Below, piece after piece: positions 5,802 through 5,855 of a DNA stretch of 5,855 bases. The stretch is from Candidatus Competibacteraceae bacterium. GTDB lineage: Bacteria; Pseudomonadota; Gammaproteobacteria; Competibacterales; Competibacteraceae. Location of the stretch: the NCBI GenBank assembly GCA_003527885.1, contig DPWB01000251.1, positions 1 to 5,855 on the forward strand, in the 5' to 3' direction. A program made the translations under genes and the position numbers. A model generated the notes under the pieces. The model saw nothing but the letters and a program-made list of their open reading frames with translations. It did not search any database and was not told where the DNA came from. Every line of letters begins with the position of its first letter. Positions within the stretch are counted from its first letter, which is position 1.

Positions 5802-5855
5802 TCACAGTTTGCGCGCCTGGGCGGCGGCATTGCCGGTATAGCTGGCCGGCGTCAA
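5802..5855 (-). CDS. purB: Partial C-terminus, probably adenylosuccinate lyase
   Basis: Only the last 17 residues and the TGA stop are inside the window: LTPASYTGNAAAQARKL. The pattern L-T-P-x-x-Y-x-G-x-A is the usual C-terminal end of adenylosuccinate lyase (E. coli PurB ends with a TPANYIGRA segment) and occurs in related fumarase/aspartase-superfamily lyases. If it is PurB, it carries out two steps of purine synthesis in the cytosol: release of fumarate from SAICAR and from adenylosuccinate. From memory, genes of the DUF7931 and GNAT type lie near purB in some pseudomonads, which fits. The fragment is too short to be sure; a related lyase is the main alternative. Confidence 0.5.
   Translation of the reverse strand: MTPASYTGNAAAQARKL

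Overview
The window is one end of a contig from a high-GC bacterium, most likely a gammaproteobacterium. This rests on the codon use, an E. coli-like NudF, an MtfA-family peptidase, and a probable purB 3' end followed by a DUF7931-like gene. The genus cannot be fixed from the sequence; a Chromatiales- or Competibacter-type lineage is only a guess.

Positions 1-91 are not biological. They are a poly-T run, the Illumina P5 sequence, an 8-base i5 index and the Nextera transposase end. Genomic sequence starts at about 92, so the contig stops here because of library read-through.

From 92 to about 2700, on the minus strand, lies a large membrane sensor with four membrane helices, PAS, PAS, GAF, PAS and PAS. 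It ends at a stop codon just after the last PAS domain and has no visible output domain. Only about 60 genomic bases lie beyond that stop, so what follows is unknown. A divergent intergenic region (2687-2947) separates it from a plus-strand pair: an 80-residue two-helix membrane protein of unknown function, then an MtfA-family zinc metallopeptidase.

A small lipoprotein with an NTF2/SnoaL-like outline follows on the minus strand, convergent with mtfA and divergent from nudF. NudF hydrolyses ADP-ribose. It converges on a minus-strand DUF7931-like gene so tightly that one TTAA holds both stop codons. The last 54 bases are the 3' end of another minus-strand gene, probably purB, upstream of the DUF7931-like gene in a likely operon.

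The genes look like ordinary chromosomal housekeeping and sensory functions. I saw no mobile element, CRISPR array, tRNA or rRNA, and no convincing undescribed system. The points most worth a second look are the adapter end, the output-less sensor, a perfect 12-bp hairpin inside the sensor gene, and a one-residue insertion in the Nudix box.
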